From positions 25,456,001 to 25,520,000 of the forward strand of contig NC_135064.1 of NCBI RefSeq assembly GCF_051401765.1: 64,000 nt of DNA, in the 5' to 3' direction. How positions within the stretch are numbered: position 1 is the first letter of the stretch; the number at the start of each line of letters is the position of its first letter. The DNA comes from Calliopsis andreniformis. Its lineage: Eukaryota; Arthropoda; Insecta; Hymenoptera; Andrenidae. Shown piece after piece: positions 23,934 through 38,200 of this stretch. Below the pieces are notes generated by a model that saw only the letters and a program-made list of their open reading frames with translations, was not told where the DNA came from and made no database searches. A program made the translations under genes and the position numbers.

Positions 23934-25420
23934 CGCCCCCCTTCCCTTTCTTTGCCCATCGGCGTACCCACTGTCTATGGTACCACGAACTTCCCCTCTG
24001 TGGCACGGCGCCCCACCACCGGTTCACCTAGTGTCCACTTCGCCCTCGGTGGGAACTATGGGTGGGGTAGGCACGGGAGAAACACGCCGAGGTATGGGGA
24101 GGAGGCAGAGAGCGAGGACAGAGATACTGCTCCACAACGCTGTCTTGCTTTTCTGCCTCTTCGTTCACGGTCACACCCGCAGTGGCTCTCAACTCGCCCC
24201 TGGGAGCAACGGTCCACGGTGATTCGCGTAAGTACGGATCGAGAGGAATACCCGAACGCGTCCGTAATGATGCATGCGTTTCTCAGTAGGATGAGCATCG
24301 TACAGAACGTGTCGATTACCTATGCGAACTGCAAATTAATTATTAAGTGGATTTCGCAACGGATGCTTAGTCTCCCGTACTCTGAGCAGTAATTAAATCA
24401 GCTGCCACGCTTTCAGGACTCCTAATTAGATACTTCATCGGTGCTCCGAATAGTTGCAGAATTAATCACAATGTGGACTAATTCTATGACTAAACACAGT
24501 TTCGTATCTCCACGATCTTCTTAAATGAAAAACTTCGAACTAAGTCAACTACCATGGAAGAACATAAAAGTTCCAATTACAATTTGCAATAATTACCAAA
24601 AAACACAGAAGAGACTAAACACCTAACTATTTTACCCCAGAAAACCGTTACTTGATCCCCAGCATACGCTAAGCAACTCCTCTGCGTATCGATCACACAA
24701 AGAAAAAATATTTCCCTAATCCAAACAACAGCTGAGCGCCGCGAGTTGAGAGCCACTGAGGGTACAGTATCAGACCGGCTCCACCTAGCATAGGGTGAGC
24801 GGGTCGGAGGCCGTTGGTTCCTCATAGAGTTGCTCTCTTCTTATTATTATTACACGAACGCGCGCGCACCAGCGCACACGGCCCGCGCTCGCACGCACGC
24901 ATCCGGCACACGCATGCGCAAGCACCGTGCCAGGGGTGGGAGCGCGTCGGTTGCCCTGGTGGGGAGGAAAACACAACGGAGGGGAACTAGCCCATCGTGG
25001 CACGTGGTGGGGTGGAAAACAGGTTGAATCGCGGGCGAGGCATCATGCTGACCGAACCTGCCCAGCGCAGGAGGGAGGGGGAGGCAGAGTCGTCGCTTGG
25101 TAGGGGGAAATCACAACCGCGCGACAGGGGTGGGGGGGAGGTCTCGTGGAAGGGAGACGGCGAGGGGGCGACGAGGAGGTTGCACTTACTCGCCTTACCA
25201 CGGATTACCATTATCATTATTCGTGCTTGTCGGGCGCCACTGACAGCTACGTGTCAGAGCGACCGTTACGATCGGGATATTATGTATATGACCGTTGTCA
25301 TCGTCGTTTTCGGCCTATCTGCGCGATTCCAATGTATCGTAACTTTTCTTTGTCCTTCCCGCCACGCGATACCATTCTTCCACCGTGTCTCCTTTCGGTT
25401 TCGCTGATGTAAACAAGACC

Positions 25421-28400
25421 CGCGCACCGCACCAGGGAAAATATTACGTCTTTTGTTTTAGAAATTAGATAAGACAAGGGGGATTTTATTTTTACAGGGA
25501 ATTTTAGACCTGGAGAGTATGTACCTTTTTGTTTTGCTTGAGTAGAGGGAAGGCTATTTCATGGCAATCGATGATAAGTGTCTAATGGAAGATTCTAGAC
25601 GCCCGGAGGATGCACTTCCTCTTTCTAGGCTACGCGCTGTAACTTTCCTTTGCCTCTTGTTGGTCGTCTCCTGAACATTATCGTGCCATTTTTCTCGCAC
25701 TTGCGAGCGTGTGCACGAACACGTCCGTGGTGTCTGGTATATCGTGTTGGAGCGTATATGAATTATTATCAGTTGCGGGCTCGATAACTCGGTCAGGTTT
25801 AGATGAACCATAGTGTCCGAAAGACGTGTTATTAAGCGTGACAATTTCGTTTGAGAAGAAAACCTTTTGAAGCTATGCGAAATGACACAAAGAAAATTGT
25901 ATCATTAAAATTTCTTTTAATTACAGAAATTTTATACTGGCTTGTACTTCTATATACTGATGACTGAATGAAGTCTCGCGGCAATTGTGAGTCACGCCAT
26001 CGCGATAAGCTACAAAGAGAATGAAATATTTGTACTCTGACTAGTGCACAGCAACTATTCGTATCAACTATAAACACATTGTAAACACGGCCTGTAACAC
26101 TCAGCTTCGAAGTTTGTGAGTTTGCGTGAAGCATTCGCAAACCACAGTATCTTCTTTGCATCTTTACCAACCCTTGCTCAAAGAGGGTGGCACTTTGTGT
26201 GCCATATATAAAGGGACTCCTGTTTCAATGCGAACCGTAATGACTTTCGTCAGTGGCAAATATGGACGCGTGCCTGGTAACCTCTGCTCGCAGAAAGCAG
26301 AATGAAAAAGGTAATGGAAAAAGTACCAATTCGAAAGGGAGGAAGATTAGAGACGGCTGAGGATAGTTAAAGGGCTATTGCTGATGAAGCTATAGCTGAT
26401 TGGATCGTGTCTTCTCTGCCTGGATGCAGCTACCAATTGAGTGTTACTGCGAGTTGCGTTCAAAGCTGAGGCCAAGTGAACCGCGGACTGTGATAGTTCC
26501 TAGTTTAGAGGCTTAACGCAACGTAAATGATTGGCACTGAGCTATTCGCAGAGTGGAAACATCTTCTATCGCGTTGGAAAATTCAAAGTAAATCATTTTA
26601 TTCTGTTCTTAAGGTTCAAAAACACTCTACATTTATTAGGTCATTTTATAAGCAATGTTGCTTTCTGTTTCAGATTTTGATTTAAAAAATTAAGATCCTC
26701 AAAAATAATCTGATAAGTGGGGAATGATGGTAAAATGTAATATTTAAAACAGCTGTAACTAAATAACTAAAATGGCAGTAGGAATTAATTTCTCTAGAAA
26801 TAAAGTAATTTTCGAAAGCATTATTTATGCGACGATCTAATAAATTTCGTCAAAAATCCCAACACACCTACTCGTATAATGAAGGTACCTTTAGAGTGGA
26901 CCACCAATGGCCTATACAGTCTCAACGTGTTAATCCCAAAGTCCTACAAATTCGCAAGATATCTGTCCCAAACAGCCCAATCTATTAACACGCTCTTGCA
27001 AGATCAAAGACACCCACTTATTAAGACTCTTACACGCCCATAAAAATCCAAAGTGGAGGCGAGTGAATAAAGGGACCAATAAAACCGCGAGTAATTTCTC
27101 AGATACTCAGATCCTCGCAAGCTCGCACGGATTTCAGAAACTCCATGGAACGATCTCCTTTTACGAGCGCCAGTTACATAGGAATCACCAGGACAGTGGA
27201 AATATTATGAATGCGCATTGGATGCCCCGATCCGCCATTATACGCAAGATCGTAAACACGCTTATTTACGCGGCGAGCAGACGCGATAACAAACATCCTC
27301 CCAGCGTATCATCCCCCTCGCTCGATCCCAGCCGAAGAAGCAAGATGCAGAACCGTCGAGGAAAAGGAAGGGGAGATAGAATTAATCTCGTGAATCAAGG
27401 GACTCGCTCTCGAGTAATTCAAAAAATACGCGCGCGTTTATAAAAACCGTCCCCATTAGGCGTGCGAGCCGCGACCGCCACGCTGAACGATTTTATTGCC
27501 TGCTCTCCACCTCGGCTGCCTACGCAAGAGCGCGCGAAATTCGCGACTTTTAAACACCGTGGCCGTAAGTCAGGCGTCCTCCTCGTAAGTCAGCGAGGAC
27601 GCGCGGCTCGGGTCACGCCACGTTGGACAAAGTGGATTTACGCAGTTGGGGTGTATTTATCGACTGGTCCTCAATGGTCGTCCCTCTCGCCATTAGTATT
27701 AGCCGATGGTCGATTATGCTCCCTCCAGGGAATCTGCCGGCCTCAGAGGGGGCGAGAAGAGCAACCGAGACGCGGGCGTCTTCGAATCTCCACCGATAGG
27801 AATGCCGGATGCCATATTCGTTAAATCATTCGGGCTCGGTCATATAGAACGGGCGAACGCAAGCGCGCAATTACCGTCCATTCTGAACGAGAGCCATCTC
27901 CGAGTCTCTTCTCTTCCCTCTCTCGCCTACCCTTCCACCCCTCCCCCTTCCCTTCACGCGTCTCGTTTCTCTCTTTCCACCGTCTGCTCCCTTCCTCCCC
28001 CACCTCCTTCTGCCTCCACACCTTCGAGACGCTGCTCGACCTTCGAAGAATTCGACCTTGAGCCTCCTTTGGACCGACGCACCTCGAACAGCAACCTAGA
28101 CGATCATGCCCTCCGACCGGCTCAAGCGCGGTCCAACTCTCAATTAGGCCAAGTCTAATTGCCGCCACCGACGTCGCCGACCGTCTTCTCTCTGCTCGAT
28201 CGCTCCGATCGGGGATACACCGACCGATCGGACCAGCTAGGCTGTTTAGAACGCGAGACATTCGATAGGTCGTTGCGTCAGCAGACGCGTTGCTCAATGC
28301 TCTGACACGCGGCTGACGTGAAACGCGGACTCTTTGTTTTGTGGGAGCGAGGTGGGATTTTGATAAGTGGGAGTTGGCTGCAAGGAGGACTGTTTCAGGG

Positions 28401-29240
28401 AGACGCGGGGAATGGGGAACCGTGTGGAAAGCATTTCAGTAGCATCGATGATACGTGAGCAAGAATGTATGCAGTGTCTGATCGATATAGGTACATTGAG
28501 TCTATAGCGAGAAACACTTTTTCTGAGGATAATCTTATTTGGAATTTCAAGGATTTGTAGGTTTGACGAATTTTCAGTGTTTGAAAGCTTGGAGTGTCTT
28601 AATATCTCGTGAAACTGTGGGTCATGTGGTTCCACAAGGTCATACTCCCGCCTTTAGCTAGACGAGTTTTACAAATTGGCAAAGACTCGTTAAAAAATGA
28701 GTGTCACACTTAATGAGCTCTCGTCGCCAGTGACAAAAAATTAGAGTAGATTAAGTCGCGACGAAGTTGTCCCCCTCTACAATAATTCATAACTGAGACT
28801 TGCTAAAATATTGGAACAACCCTGCTCAACCTTAAAATCTCAAGCGTAAGAAGGTTTAGCTATAGAAACGAAAACCACATCGGTACAGGCGTTGTCGATA
28901 CGCCTGGAAGACATGCTCGAAAAGGCAAAGGACTGAAAAGAGCAAATGACTCGTGAAAATTCTGCCCTTCTTGAGGATGATCACGTGACGAGCTTTCGAG
29001 TCGAGCCGAAGTTTGCGTAACAGGGAGACGGAGATAAACACGGGGTAATGAGATTGACGTAAGGCAGGCCACGCCGCGAAAGCGGAAGGATTAATAAAGT
29101 TAATTGGAGCAGATCGGAGAGAAGTCCCAGCGACAAATGGTACTCGTGCTGTTCTCGTAACGCTTAGATTACCCCTTGTATACGACAAGCGCGACCTGTC
29201 ATGTCGAAGTGCATCCGGTGGTCGCCTTAATGGACACACG
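25421..29240. other. Intron segment with CpG-rich patch
   Basis: AT-rich from 25421 to 27060, then CpG-rich from about 27220 to 28300, including a pyrimidine-rich stretch at 27905-28030 and a small hairpin GCGTCCTC...GAGGACGC at 27574-27602. Long open frames in the CpG-rich part (up to 158 codons on the minus strand) are Arg/Ser/Glu-rich and unsupported. Confidence 0.4.
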
Positions 29241-29283
29241 TATGTATATATGCATATATATATGCACATTTATATATATAATA
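29241..29283. repeat. TA-rich microsatellite
   Basis: An imperfect (TA)n tract interrupted by TGCA and ACATT, flanked by ordinary intronic sequence. Confidence 0.85.
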
Positions 29284-32200
29284 CGCTGTGTAATGATTCG
29301 ACACGATTTCCCATTCGAGCAATGCGAACACCGTCGTCGTCCTCCCGCGTCTGCGATGCGAGAGCCTCGCGAAACAACGAGGACAACCGGTTCTAAGGCG
29401 CATTTCATCGAATAACTGTCGCTTTTTAATTACGCCCGTTTCACGTGTGACACAGAGGAATTGCAAAGAACGCCTCGGAGTTGCTGGATAGGTTAGATCG
29501 AGCTTCTAGCTTTCTCCGATGCCGTAAAAACTCGTATTTCGTCACCCCGAGGTCAATCGAACCAAAGGAATTCGAGTATCCAGAATTTGGCGTATATCTC
29601 CAATCATTTCTCGAATACTGAGGAATCAGTCACTCTGTGTGATCGTGTCTCGTGCCTCGAAGGCGTGCGAACACTGCTTCAAGTCTCTACTTTAAAATTA
29701 CTACTGTCCTAATTAGGGTTACTTCTAGTCTACTTATGACGCATCATGTAGACACGTCTTACGACGGAGATTAAACTTTTGCTACATTTGAAATGGTCAT
29801 TACTTGTGAAACTGGGCATCTAGGAAAGTTCAGAAATATTGGCAAAATGTCTCTCTGGTAAAAATCGTGAATCTATAGATAGCTGTTACTAAGCGTGTAA
29901 ATTATATTGGCAGCTTCTTAAAGAGAATGCGAATTTTATTTAAGGTTCACGTAGTATCACTGAACCAATTCACAGGTAGCACTTTTCCAAACCTCCTAGA
30001 AAACTATTTATAACATATCGCCTTCCCTACACATTGATTTATGGAACCCCATATAGAACCAGCCTATCCCGTCATTATTATGCAAAGTCCGCCATTAAAT
30101 TACATAAATCTGAAGAATTATTATTAAATGAAATACTTCCATATATCAACACCTGCAGGGATCTGCGCTCAGCTTTCGAGCTTGCAAAATTTCCCTCAGC
30201 CGGTACACTTTCGGTCGCACCGGTGAAATTAAGCGTCCACCCAGCCACGATTACCTAGAAACGCGGCAAAAGCTCGCTGCGTTACCAACAGGTACGCTCA
30301 GTTACCGTCGAGTTCCCCTCTCGCTGTGAAGGGAATACACGGATAATTGCCACTTAGCCGTGGATTGTGTATAAGACGCGATAAAAACGATGGTTTAACA
30401 ACTCCCGCCACTGACGGCTGGCTACTTTTTCACCAGCAGGCCAATCGATTCCTTCGGCTGCTACGGGATGTAGTTTTCCAACGGAACGTTGAAAATGATA
30501 TTACTGGCAGGCTGGAGGGACTTCTAGCTATACACTCGCGACTATTAACAGTCGTTCGCGAGCTATAGACAGGGCTGAAGATAATTTCGTTCCAGGCGAG
30601 CCTGATGGAATCCGCTGAACGCAACCGTGAAACTTGAAGAAACGTTTTTATGAGGGAGGATAGAGTATCATAAGAGACTCGATTCGAGACTCGTGTGTAA
30701 TAGAAGCATAAGTGATACAAATGTTCTTATCAACTCTGAGGCTTCAACCACCTACACCATCTCCAATTTAGCTCCAAATTTTCTTTAAGATACAATTTCT
30801 TGTTGCTTATTGCCAACAATTTGAACTCGCTATTGATTTCGAACTCGGTAAACTTCTTAATTTATTTAAATTTTCAGTATACTCCACATTTTTCTAACCT
30901 CAGTCCCCCCTCTACTCTATTTTCTCCCAGTTTATAATTACCTACTCCAACTCGTTTAATATCTAATGAATCTCACCGTCGTTCCATCGACACGCTATCG
31001 ACAGATTATTTCCGAAACATCGGCACTAAGCACACTCTGACACTCGTCCTCTCCCATCGACAAACCATCAAGTGATCCAACCCGACCAAATTCGCGCCTC
31101 GAAGCTCGCCTGCGCTGCCGTCGAACGGCCAGCACACCCACAGGTTGCGCGCGAGGGATCGTGTACCTTTTACCTGTCATCCGCGAGTAATAATCTTGTA
31201 AAGGTACGCTGCGCCGCGGATGGGTTATGGGAGCAGGGAGGAGGACTCGATGGTAGAGGCCGCGGCAGAAGAGGACGAAGACTATGGGGCGAAGAAGAGG
31301 AAGAAGAAGAAAGGGAAGAAAGGATCAACAACCTGCGGGCACTCCTCTGCATCGAAGGTGGAAGAATCCACCTCCGGCGAAACCAATGAGCTATGCTGAC
31401 AACGGCAGATCTATCCGCGCCTCGTCGCTTACTGCTACACACCGCCACTACCAGGCCTTCCATACCTAACGGTCGCAAGAAACTTCGACCATTATTGCGG
31501 TGATTGCCGGGGTACCTGTTAACGCGTAGCCACGCGGATATTCAGCGGACTCGACGTGGATTGCCAAGGTCAATGCCACCGAGAGAGTATCTCGAAGGAG
31601 CTCGAATCCTAGTTACATCGACCACACCCGATTCCGAGGCCAGCAAACTGCCGAGAAATCGGCTGCTTTCTTCGCAGCTTTCGAGTTTTATGGATAGTCG
31701 AGTTTCTTTGATAGCTAGGAAGGAACTCTGTTGGAATTTGGGTGATGGATCTGAGCAGAGTTTCGAGAGCTTCGTAGGCAAACTTATGTGTTGAAACTTC
31801 TTAGGCAAGCTGGATCGTTTACGTCCAAGTCTGATTTTTTGCAGTGTCCTAGGGCTTTGGGAAAATTTGAAGAAGCTCTGAATCACTTATCGAAGTCATG
31901 ACTAGTATTAAGGTAAGGGTTAGCTTGAGGTTTGGCTCCAAGGAAAGTACGTATAATGTCGTTGCTTGATCACTTCAGAATGCTTACAGAGGGTTACTCT
32001 GAAAATTAATTTGTATTACTATAACGAAGACTAAAGGAGTCTGAATTTTTGTTACTGATTGGAACTTCGGTATCTGTGTCTGTTTGGACTGATTTTAGTC
32101 ACAAGTGATTCGATAATATAAACAAGTAAGGCACGTAAAATTTGTAGATATCACTAAAATAGATACATTTTTAACAGAGCTAATTGCGATGCAGAGGCAA

Positions 32201-35200
32201 TGGCCAGGTTTTACGTGTGTTGAAAATCCTTATCGATCTTCAGGACAAAATAGAAATAATGGTTTGGAGCGATCTAAATTTTATTCCACAGCATGACTCG
32301 TGTGAGCTGCGAAACAGAAGTATTATTCACCGACTAATATTAGAATCACAATGTTGTCACCGTGAAAGTTGATCCGACAGAGAATGAGCTTTCAGAGAAG
32401 CTGTGATCTTTGACAAATGGATATCGATTACTTGTACTCTAGAAACCAAAAATGCATCTACCGAATTTTAATATTTCATTCAGCGAAGTAGATATTGTCT
32501 GAAAAATGGTTTCTAATATAATGCTTTATAAATAGAACTTTTTAGAAAATACGAAGCTAAGTAAAATTCGATGTTAGAAAGATATTTCAAATAATTTAGT
32601 ATCTCTACTGAAACTCCAGTGAAATGAACACTTAGATACTACATCAAATTGAATCGAGTACTTATTCAGATAATCCATAAAAACTGGACGAAGCTACTTG
32701 AATTAACACTCCAATGATATTAAACAGGTTAACTTTTCTCAAATTTTCTTCCTTTTCTCTCCTTATTCCCTTCCCCAAATGCTCCTTAATTTTACCCTAA
32801 CGACAAAATTGAGAACCACTAGGGACGAAGGGTGCATAACTTCGGGCATGGTATTACACGATACGTCCGTATGGGTCCGTAAACGAAGACTTGTCTCCAC
32901 GGAAGCAGCACAGCTGTTTCGTAGGTTTCTCTCTCGGTCCCACTCTACTTTCATCCTATGCATCAATCTGTCCTCCTCTATTTCATCTCGCTGCCATCGA
33001 CGACCCTTCCCCTGCGTGCACGTAAATCCTACGACCCCCTCTCAAACACGAAACGCGTGAAATACACGACTCAAAATTGATGTTCAAGGTTAACTACGCT
33101 CGGCATAGTGCTTTCAAACTTCTATCTCCCTTGTGATTACTACTTGAAATAATTTCTAGTCGATTCGGCATTATGAAGATAATAATTTATATTAGAAAAT
33201 ATTTCTATCGTTGTACTTTGGAATACTTATGTCATTTGGAGAAACTCTGGAAGTTTCTGTACAAATTCATACGCATTAATATTTTTTCGTGATCTCTGAT
33301 CAACTAACATGTAATTTCGCGTCGATAGAACTTGTTCAATGTTTCAAGACACGAACTTACACACTTAACTCAATCACGCAAAGTACGTCGATCGATTCGA
33401 TTAAGGTTGTATAGAAGAAATTTCTTCGCTTTTCTTCAATGGCTCTGTTGTTCATCGTGATACTCTCATTTATTATAGATAAGTGTCATCGGGGACGAAA
33501 CGGATTAAAGAATCGTGACCTGTATCGCGTGGGCTATAGAATATGTCGTTCGATCAAATTATGAGAGCAAATCAGTAAAGGTAAATGGTAAAGTACATTA
33601 ACTATCTAAGAGAACTGTAATAACTGTTGATAAGGTTAAAAGATAATTAAAAAATTATTGCTAGCGTATATCAATGGTACAACCCAACTTAATTAAATAT
33701 TAGTACTAAAAAATACACACAATTTACTAAATAGACCACTAAATCCCAAGACTTTCAAAATTTGCTTAAGTACCTCAGTAGGCAGATACATATTCTGTAC
33801 CTCAAAGCCAGAATAACCCAAGTCCTTTCTTGCGGTTACTCATTTATTCACATAGTATCCGAAGTAATTTATACTACTCAATTTCCTTCACTTACAACGT
33901 AACTTAACTAAATTCCTACTAGTCTAATAAAACGAAAAAAAAGCAATAAGATTCTATAAAAAACTTAATTTTGAAAAAGATGGATCGATTACTCTGACTC
34001 TGAAGTACAGTTAATGAGTCATTGTAGCCAAATTCTACCCTTACTCTAAAATACATTTTAATGCAGTGGTACGCTCATATAACTAAAAAAAATTCCACAA
34101 AAGGCAGAGCCGACTTGAACCAACACCAGAACACAAGAACTTCCGGGAAAAGTTCCTCCCACTGAAAATTACACGATTCCTGTTGGATCACTGTTATTGG
34201 AAAATTAAACAATTCGTTCGAGCGGGACGATACGCCGGACACGGAGACGTGTAATTTTCAAAATCTGACCCCACGAATCGGTTTTGAAAAGGGAAGGAAG
34301 AAGGACACCTCTGTTTAAGGGTAATGCTAGTTTTGCGTTACGCTGCTCACTGCCGCTGGTACCTGTGCGATGTACCTGTGAACGTGTAATTCGCTTAATA
34401 GCGTTCTCTCTTCCCCTCCCCGCTTCCTCACTCTTTCTTTTTTCCTGCTGCTCCGCGAGCGCGTTCCGCGCAAGAACTAATTACCTGTTACACACTCCGC
34501 AGAGTAGAAAATGTCAGTTTCTAATTCCAGCGCGCACGCAGCCACCGAAGCTCGCGGTCAAACGCTTTCGAGGAGCTGATACTGTGCGTTGAATCGAGAA
34601 TTTCATCTAATTGCTCTAATAAATAATTAACCCTCTGACGCAGTATCAATCTCGTGACGAAAGAAATCTGATACGAGTGGCTCAGAATGATTCACCGTGC
34701 TATAGAGTACCTAATTTAATCTAGTAACCTCAGAAAATTACCTATATCCTATTTTTAGAATTATTTTTCTCACTAATGCAGAAGTTCGTTCAGTAGAATC
34801 ATGTTTGTCCAGTGATAGTACTTATAACGACATGTTACTCCGAAGCATGAGCTGAAATTATTTAGCCCGCTCCAGATGTGAACCGAATCGTAGACAGAAT
34901 GCAAATGTCGCATTCAACCTTGAGGTTTCTTTTATATTTCGACGTCGACTTTGTTTTGATCGCGAATGACACGTCCTTCGCGGGCGAACTCGTGACTCAC
35001 TGTGTACTTTGCTTATCAAATTTCTGCTCGATTGGCTTCGTCGGCGTGACTAGCACCAGGGAGTGAGCACCACTGACCACAGGAAACGTTTGTAGCGTGA
35101 TTAGTACGGAGAGGCGTGTACTACCTCGATCGCGTACGTTTGCTGTCAGCTGTCGGTGAAGAGGGTCCAGAGCATCGGCAAGCGACCGGCGACCTTGCCA

Positions 35201-38200
35201 ACCAGTTGTCTTCGCTCGAACCGACTAATTAATGCCGTAATGCTGGCCACGGTGTGTGCCACTGCGCGCCGAGCGCTGATAATCCACCGCCGAAACCTTT
35301 ATCGCGACTATTTGTGCCGATGAAGCAAACACAGACAGAGCACGAGCGTCACTGCCGAATTTTTCCTTTGAAAACCCTACGCTGCGGTCACAGCTGTTGC
35401 ATGAATACAATTACCAAGCGGGGTTTCGCTTGGTCGACTCTATCGTAATTTAATCAAGGTAATCTAACAATGGCTAATTTGGGTTAATCGTACTCCAGTA
35501 TCTAATCGTTCTTTCGATTCGATTTGGGTAGCTAGTGCTGTGGCCTCGTGAAAATACATTTATTCATTGTCCTGGATGTTGCGTTCGATGATAATTAGCG
35601 AAGACAACAGGTTGGGGAGAAAGAAGCTCTTTGCAATGGGTTTATTATCTTCTTGAATCCCTAGCAGATTTGTCTAGTATTGTTATTAGATGTGGATGAC
35701 TCTTGGTACCCCCTAGCAATTTTTTGATGGAAAAAATCAGCTATTTTAAGAGACACTCAAGGTACCAATTTAGAATACTGAAATTGTGCTTTTTATAAAA
35801 ATATTTTCAAAGCCCTATGATATCACTGATAAGTAAATTTATTTTTGTTTCGATATCAGAGGAATCTTGAAGGTCTAATTGATTCTTCTGCAAGATATAT
35901 CCAGTTTTTCTGGTTATGGTATACAGATATTAATAAGACGCATTCTCGTTATATTTTTAAGGAGAAAGAAAATTTCTACTCAAAGTTGTGAAACTCAGAA
36001 GGAACTCTTGACCATTCAGATATCAATATTAAAAAACAGAAAAAACATGAATTTCATGAATGAAAATTTGTTTTCTAATTATGTCTAACCATTTCCAGAG
36101 GATTATACGAACCTTCGTCTACATTAGCCGATTTGAAGCACTATGCGATTGACACACTTTTGGAAGCCTATCGCGATAAGGATACGAAAACATACCCAGA
36201 GAGAAAATGGCATAGGCGCAGTATCGACGTATGGATGCTTAATTTCAAGCCACTTCGAGGATACCTTGCGCTTCGTAAACTGTCCGTCACCTTGAATTGG
36301 TGGTCTCGATGGTTGAGACACTCCCGCCGACTTATTCGCAACGCTGAAAGAACGCGAGAAGAAAGAGGGAGGGAGCCAAGGCAGACGAAACGAAAGGAGG
36401 AGAGTATTGGATGCGTGTGTCTGGTAATCTGCGACGCGACATTTGTCGTAACGGGAGTGTAAAAGCAAAAAGAGAAAGCAAGATCCACGAGATCTCGTAA
36501 CAGCAGATATTGCATTTGTCGGTGGAGCTGCTAGCTATTAGCAGATTCCTATTTCTACTGGAGCAATGAAAATAATACAAATCAGCTGCTCATCAAAATG
36601 GATGGTTAAAGAAAATGATCCTTGAAATATGAATAACATAGGTGACTTTAATTTAATTCGATCAGAACTCGTAAAAGTTGTATCAAACTGTTCATAGCGA
36701 TCCCAATTTTAAACAAACTTATTACTTAAATATTCTCTCAAGTTCACGATATGTACTTTATTGATTTTACTGAAATCCATTTCACGTCTGAAATAAACTA
36801 CATTTGAAACTCTTACTAGTCATCTAAAGGACATCGTCTTCGAGCTGTCACTCAAATACAGATGACAGCAATCGATACTAATACAAGTAGGTATATTAAA
36901 TAACTATCTTTCAACAAGGAAATACCTACAGATAAAATTTCACAATTAAAAATTTGACAATAAAAGCAGGAGGAGGAATCATAAACGAAGCTATTTCTCT
37001 GTTAACTGCAAAAATGTGAAATATGCAGAGGAGTCGAGCACAATTGTGGACAATTGAACGCCAGATGTTCTCCGATTTTTACGTAATCGAGAGGATGGCT
37101 CGAGATTGTGGGCTCGTGCGACGTGGAGGAAAAATAGGGGGAACGAAGGGTGAAGAAAGGAGATGGTTCTGCGATACGAGAAAGCAGGGCGAACCGAGTC
37201 GATCCTCGTGATAACACCTGGGGGACAAGTGACCCGGGTCGTTCACGATCTCTCGGTGAAATTGACGCTTCCTGTTCTCCTCCTCGTGGACAACCGGCAA
37301 CACTTTCACCCGTAGACGATGAAAATAGTCCACTAATGGTTACGACGAACGCGGAAGGATTGCTTTCAGCGGTTCTCGCGAGGAGGGAACGGCGCAGTGT
37401 TGAAACAACGATGGTAATTGTTGAGACATTTCTTGGATACCTGCTGATTCAGTTCGCCAAATATTATCAGCACGATCTGATAGTGATAGCACCATCGTGA
37501 CGTCTGTGTTTTACAAACAGCTGCGATATGGCGGTGTATGATCGCTCGATGTTCATAACTTCATGCTCTACACAGAGAACCGAATTTAGCTTAATACAGT
37601 AAGAATTATAATAATTTAGGCAAGTGTTTCTAAAAATTCATTTCATTTCTCAGGTTGATGTGTCGATAAAAATGAACTTTCACTTTCATAGAATTGTGTA
37701 AATAGTAGATACTAATAATAAGTAGAAACGAAGACCATTTTAATCGGGTTTTCTTCACAGTTTACGGTACAATGGTACGAAGTGACCCACAAATTCCTTC
37801 ACGTAATATTTCTGGATTCTAAGAACCATTGCGTTATGTTTGTTCCCTTCGAACTCGGCGGAAAAAATAGATTTGGGTCAGATAGTAGACCAGCTTTGGA
37901 AAGCAAAAAAGTGACAATCCTTGGGAACGCCCAAGAAGCATGGCAGAGCCAAAGAACAGCGACTCGAGGCAATTTCGTCTCGCGAAATTCGCAGCATCGC
38001 GACGTCCCAGTCGTCTCGTCTAAGATAATCCACTGCTTCAGCATATTAATACCGAGGACTCGCGTTACGCAATTCGTAGGTTACTCGGTTACTTTCTACC
38101 CGATCGGCAGCTGTCCCTCTCTCCTCTCATTCTCCGATTCCTCTATTCTGCAGTCGGTACCGATACAAGGTTACCGTCTGCCCGTCGATTGCGTCGTTCC

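Larger units (their letters stand above)
23151..25420. other. Largest CpG-rich island of the intron
   Basis: About 2.2 kb of alternating CpG-rich sequence (23150-24260 and 24730-25420) separated by an AT-richer gap. It contains a strong G-quadruplex motif (23441-23466) and a short CCTAA run (23912-23933). Size and composition resemble insect promoter or enhancer regions, so an alternative mam promoter or an intronic non-coding transcript could start here. No coding exon with an N-terminal mam-like or other known protein was found on either strand. Confidence 0.35.
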
